DNA of 15,246 bases, from assembly GCA_964482585.1 (NCBI GenBank), contig CAYZYO010000057.1, forward strand, positions 1 to 15,246, read 5' to 3'. The notes under the pieces are model-generated. The model was not told the DNA's origin. It searched no databases and saw nothing but the letters and a program-made list of their open reading frames with translations. This DNA is from CAYZYO01 sp964482585 (lineage in GTDB: Bacteria > Bacillota > Syntrophomonadia > Syntrophomonadales > Syntrophomonadaceae). How positions within the stretch are numbered: the first letter of the stretch is position 1; the number at the start of each line of letters is the position of its first letter. The translations under genes were made by a program, and so were the position numbers. Below are positions 13,891 through 15,246 of this stretch, piece by piece.

Positions 13891-13923
13891 AAAAAGACAA
13901 CACTAAAAAGGTGTTGTCTTTTT
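13891..13923 (+). terminator. rho-independent terminator after the dodecin gene
   Basis: AAAAAGACAACAC (13891-13903), loop TAAAAAG, GTGTTGTCTTTTT (13911-13923): 13 perfect pairs ending in a T run. It closes the dehydrogenase-dodecin unit and insulates the spoVA promoter that follows. The A run on the left arm could make it bidirectional. Confidence 0.9.
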
Positions 13924-13939
13924 ACATTTATTATTGATT

Positions 13940-13969
13940 GCATAGTTTGTCTACAAACTGCAAATAATA
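13940..13969 (+). promoter_or_regulatory. candidate sigma-G/sigma-F promoter of the spoVA operon
   Basis: GCATA (13940-13944), 18 bases, then AATAATA (13963-13969) fits sigma-G (GHATR, CATNHTA) with one mismatch. Read as sigma-F, GCAAATAATA (13960-13969) after 15 bases fits GGNRANANTW with one mismatch. spoVA is sigma-G dependent in B. subtilis. A perfect dyad AGTTTGT-CT-ACAAACT (13944-13959) lies between the two elements. Confidence 0.65.
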
Positions 13970-13987
13970 TTCAATCAAAGGAGGTGA

Positions 13988-14461
13988 ATGGCGATAAATA
14001 TTCCTGATAATGACCAGTTTAAAAAGATTGAAATTGAGGAATACGATAGCCTGGTGCAAACGGTTAAACCCACTCCTAATGTATTTAAAAATTGTATCTG
14101 GGCATTTATAGTAGGTGGTTTGATTTGTGCTTTTGGCCAATTGATTCTTAATTATTTGATATCCAATGGCACAACTGAATTAGAAGCTTCTTCATATACT
14201 TCTGTAATATTGATATCATTGGCCGCCTTTTTTACTGGAATTGGCATATATGATCAACTTGGCAAAAAAGCCGGGGCAGGATCCATTGTGCCGATAACCG
14301 GATTCGCTAATGCTATTGTGGCTTCAGCAATGGAATTTAAAAGAGAAGGCTATATTTTTGGTGTTGGTGCCAGAATTTTTACTGTTGCCGGGCCAACTCT
14401 GGTTTTTGGTTTTGCTGCAGCGGTTTTCATTGGGATGATCAGGGTCTTTATGACTTCATAA
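13988..14461 (+). CDS. spoVAC: stage V sporulation protein AC (SpoVAC)
   Basis: An inner-membrane protein of the forespore, part of the SpoVA machinery that moves dipicolinic acid with calcium into the spore and releases it at germination; B. subtilis SpoVAC behaves as a membrane-tension-gated channel. The 157 residues match the family (about 150). After a polar N-terminus, hydrophobic segments lie around 34-58, 70-92, 97-116 and 122-155. The conserved blocks NCIWAFIVGGLICAFGQ (35-51), TGIGIYDQLGKKAGAGS (83-99), VPITGFANAI (101-110) and IGMIR (148-152) align well with the Bacillus protein. The start ATG is only three bases after AAAGGAGG (13977-13984), unusually tight, but no other in-frame start fits better. 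It heads a spoVA operon that lacks spoVAA and spoVAB upstream, as is common in Clostridia. Confidence 0.95.
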   Translation: MAINIPDNDQFKKIEIEEYDSLVQTVKPTPNVFKNCIWAFIVGGLICAFGQLILNYLISNGTTELEASSYTSVILISLAAFFTGIGIYDQLGKKAGAGSIVPITGFANAIVASAMEFKREGYIFGVGARIFTVAGPTLVFGFAAAVFIGMIRVFMTS

Positions 14462-14498
14462 AAATGATTACAGATTATTAAAAAGAGGTGGCGCGGGA

Positions 14499-15246
14499 GT
14501 GGCGACAAGTAAGAAAAAAGGCAAGCAAACAGTGGTTTTTGATAACCCACCGGTAATTACATCATGGGCATCAATAGTTGGCCCTAAAGAAGGAGAAGGG
14601 CCTTGGGGCAGCGATTTTGATTGGATTTTAGATGATTATATGTTTGGGGAAAAAACATGGGAAAAAGCAGAGAACAAGATGCTCAGGGAAACAGTTAAAC
14701 TAGCTTTAAACAAAAATAATTTGGAACCGGGTGATGTGGAAGTATTGCTTGCAGGTGATTTATTAAACCAAATAGTATCCAGTAGTTTTGCTGCCCGAGA
14801 ACTCAGTATGCCTTTTCTTGGTTTATACGGTGCCTGTTCAACCATGGCAGAAGCGCTTTTACTGGGCGCTATGCTTCTGGATGGAGGGTTTTATGAACGA
14901 CTAGCAGCAGGATCCTGTAGTCATCACTATACTGCCGAGAGACAGTTTCGCTATCCAACCGAACAGGGAACCCAACCAGCTCCAAGTTCTCAATGGACAG
15001 CAACCGCAGCTGGTGCTCTAGTATTAGAAACATTAGGTACAGGACCTAAGATAACCTGTGCCACAATTGGCAGAGTTGTCGATATGGGTCAAGCAGATCC
15101 CTCTGATATGGGAAGTGCGATGGCTCCTGCGGCTGCAGATACTATAAAAACTCACTTTCATGATATGGATATAGTGCATGATTACTATGATCTGGTTTTA
15201 ACTGGAGATTTAGCTAAAATAGGTATGGCAATTGTTGAGGAACTTT
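14499..15246 (+). CDS. spoVAD: stage V sporulation protein AD (SpoVAD), 5' part
   Basis: The dipicolinic-acid-binding, thiolase-fold component of the SpoVA machinery, on the forespore inner membrane. The window holds the first 249 residues of about 340; the reading frame is open to the edge. Recognisable blocks are FDNPPVITSWASIVGPKEGEGP (14-35), the FDWILDDYMFGEKTWEKAE region (40-58), LAGDLLNQI (84-92), and FLGLYGACSTMAEALLLGA (106-124) with Cys113 at the place of the thiolase nucleophile. PTEQGTQPAPSSQWTATAAG (153-172) and IGRVVDMGQADPSDMGSAMAPAA (190-212) are typical of SpoVAD. The start is taken as GTG 14499, eight bases after AGAGGTG (14484-14490). A GTG at 14488 is in another frame. It follows spoVAC by 37 bases, so co-transcription is likely. 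Confidence 0.95.
   Translation, partial: MATSKKKGKQTVVFDNPPVITSWASIVGPKEGEGPWGSDFDWILDDYMFGEKTWEKAENKMLRETVKLALNKNNLEPGDVEVLLAGDLLNQIVSSSFAARELSMPFLGLYGACSTMAEALLLGAMLLDGGFYERLAAGSCSHHYTAERQFRYPTEQGTQPAPSSQWTATAAGALVLETLGTGPKITCATIGRVVDMGQADPSDMGSAMAPAAADTIKTHFHDMDIVHDYYDLVLTGDLAKIGMAIVEEL

Noticed and set aside
1..15246. CRISPR array, tRNA or rRNA genes, transposase or phage genes
   Set aside because: No spaced direct repeats, cloverleaf-like segments, rRNA motifs or mobile-element proteins were seen.

Overview
The window comes from an endospore-forming, AT-rich, low-GC Gram-positive bacterium, most likely a Clostridia-type firmicute (a Syntrophomonas-like or related anaerobe is my guess, not established). 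The evidence is the dacF-spoIIAA-spoIIAB-sigF block, spoVAC-spoVAD, a Firmicutes-type pyrimidine-nucleoside phosphorylase, strong AGGAGG ribosome binding sites and several sporulation-type promoters.

Layout. 2-2263 (+): the 3' part of deoB (phosphopentomutase), then pdp, together nucleoside salvage. 2264-2685: a long gap with a palindromic repeat element and a forespore-type promoter. 2686-4833 (+): a large-subunit (clade II) heme catalase with a C-terminal DJ-1/PfpI-like domain. 5128-7907 (+): dacF, spoIIAA, spoIIAB and sigF, with a sigma-H-like promoter and candidate Spo0A boxes before spoIIAA. 8001-12063 (-): an NDP-sugar epimerase, a CgeB-like glycosyltransferase and a DUF2334-type deacetylase fused to FG-GAP/VCBS repeats. 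12320-13621 (+): a WecC-type UDP-N-acetylmannosamine dehydrogenase. 13677-13871 (+): a dodecin-like protein followed by a strong terminator. 13988-15246 (+): spoVAC and the 5' part of spoVAD behind a sigma-G/F-like promoter.

How it fits together. In B. subtilis and many relatives the spoIIA operon runs directly into spoVA. Here about 6 kb of cell- or spore-surface polysaccharide genes plus a dodecin sit between sigF and spoVAC. The three minus-strand genes each carry, just upstream, a match to the mother-cell sigma-K promoter (AC, 16-17 bases, CATANNNTA). None has a recognisable signal peptide, and one is related to CgeB, a sigma-K-controlled spore-surface protein. I infer a late mother-cell module that builds or decorates a spore-surface glycan.

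On the forespore side, the catalase and spoVAC share a 12-base promoter core (ATTGATTGCATA) at the same distance from similar -10 elements, which suggests the catalase is a forespore enzyme. Two RNA structures around start codons (spoIIAB and the dodecin) and a dodecin lacking both flavin-contact residues are further oddities. All promoter and RNA calls were made by eye and are untested.
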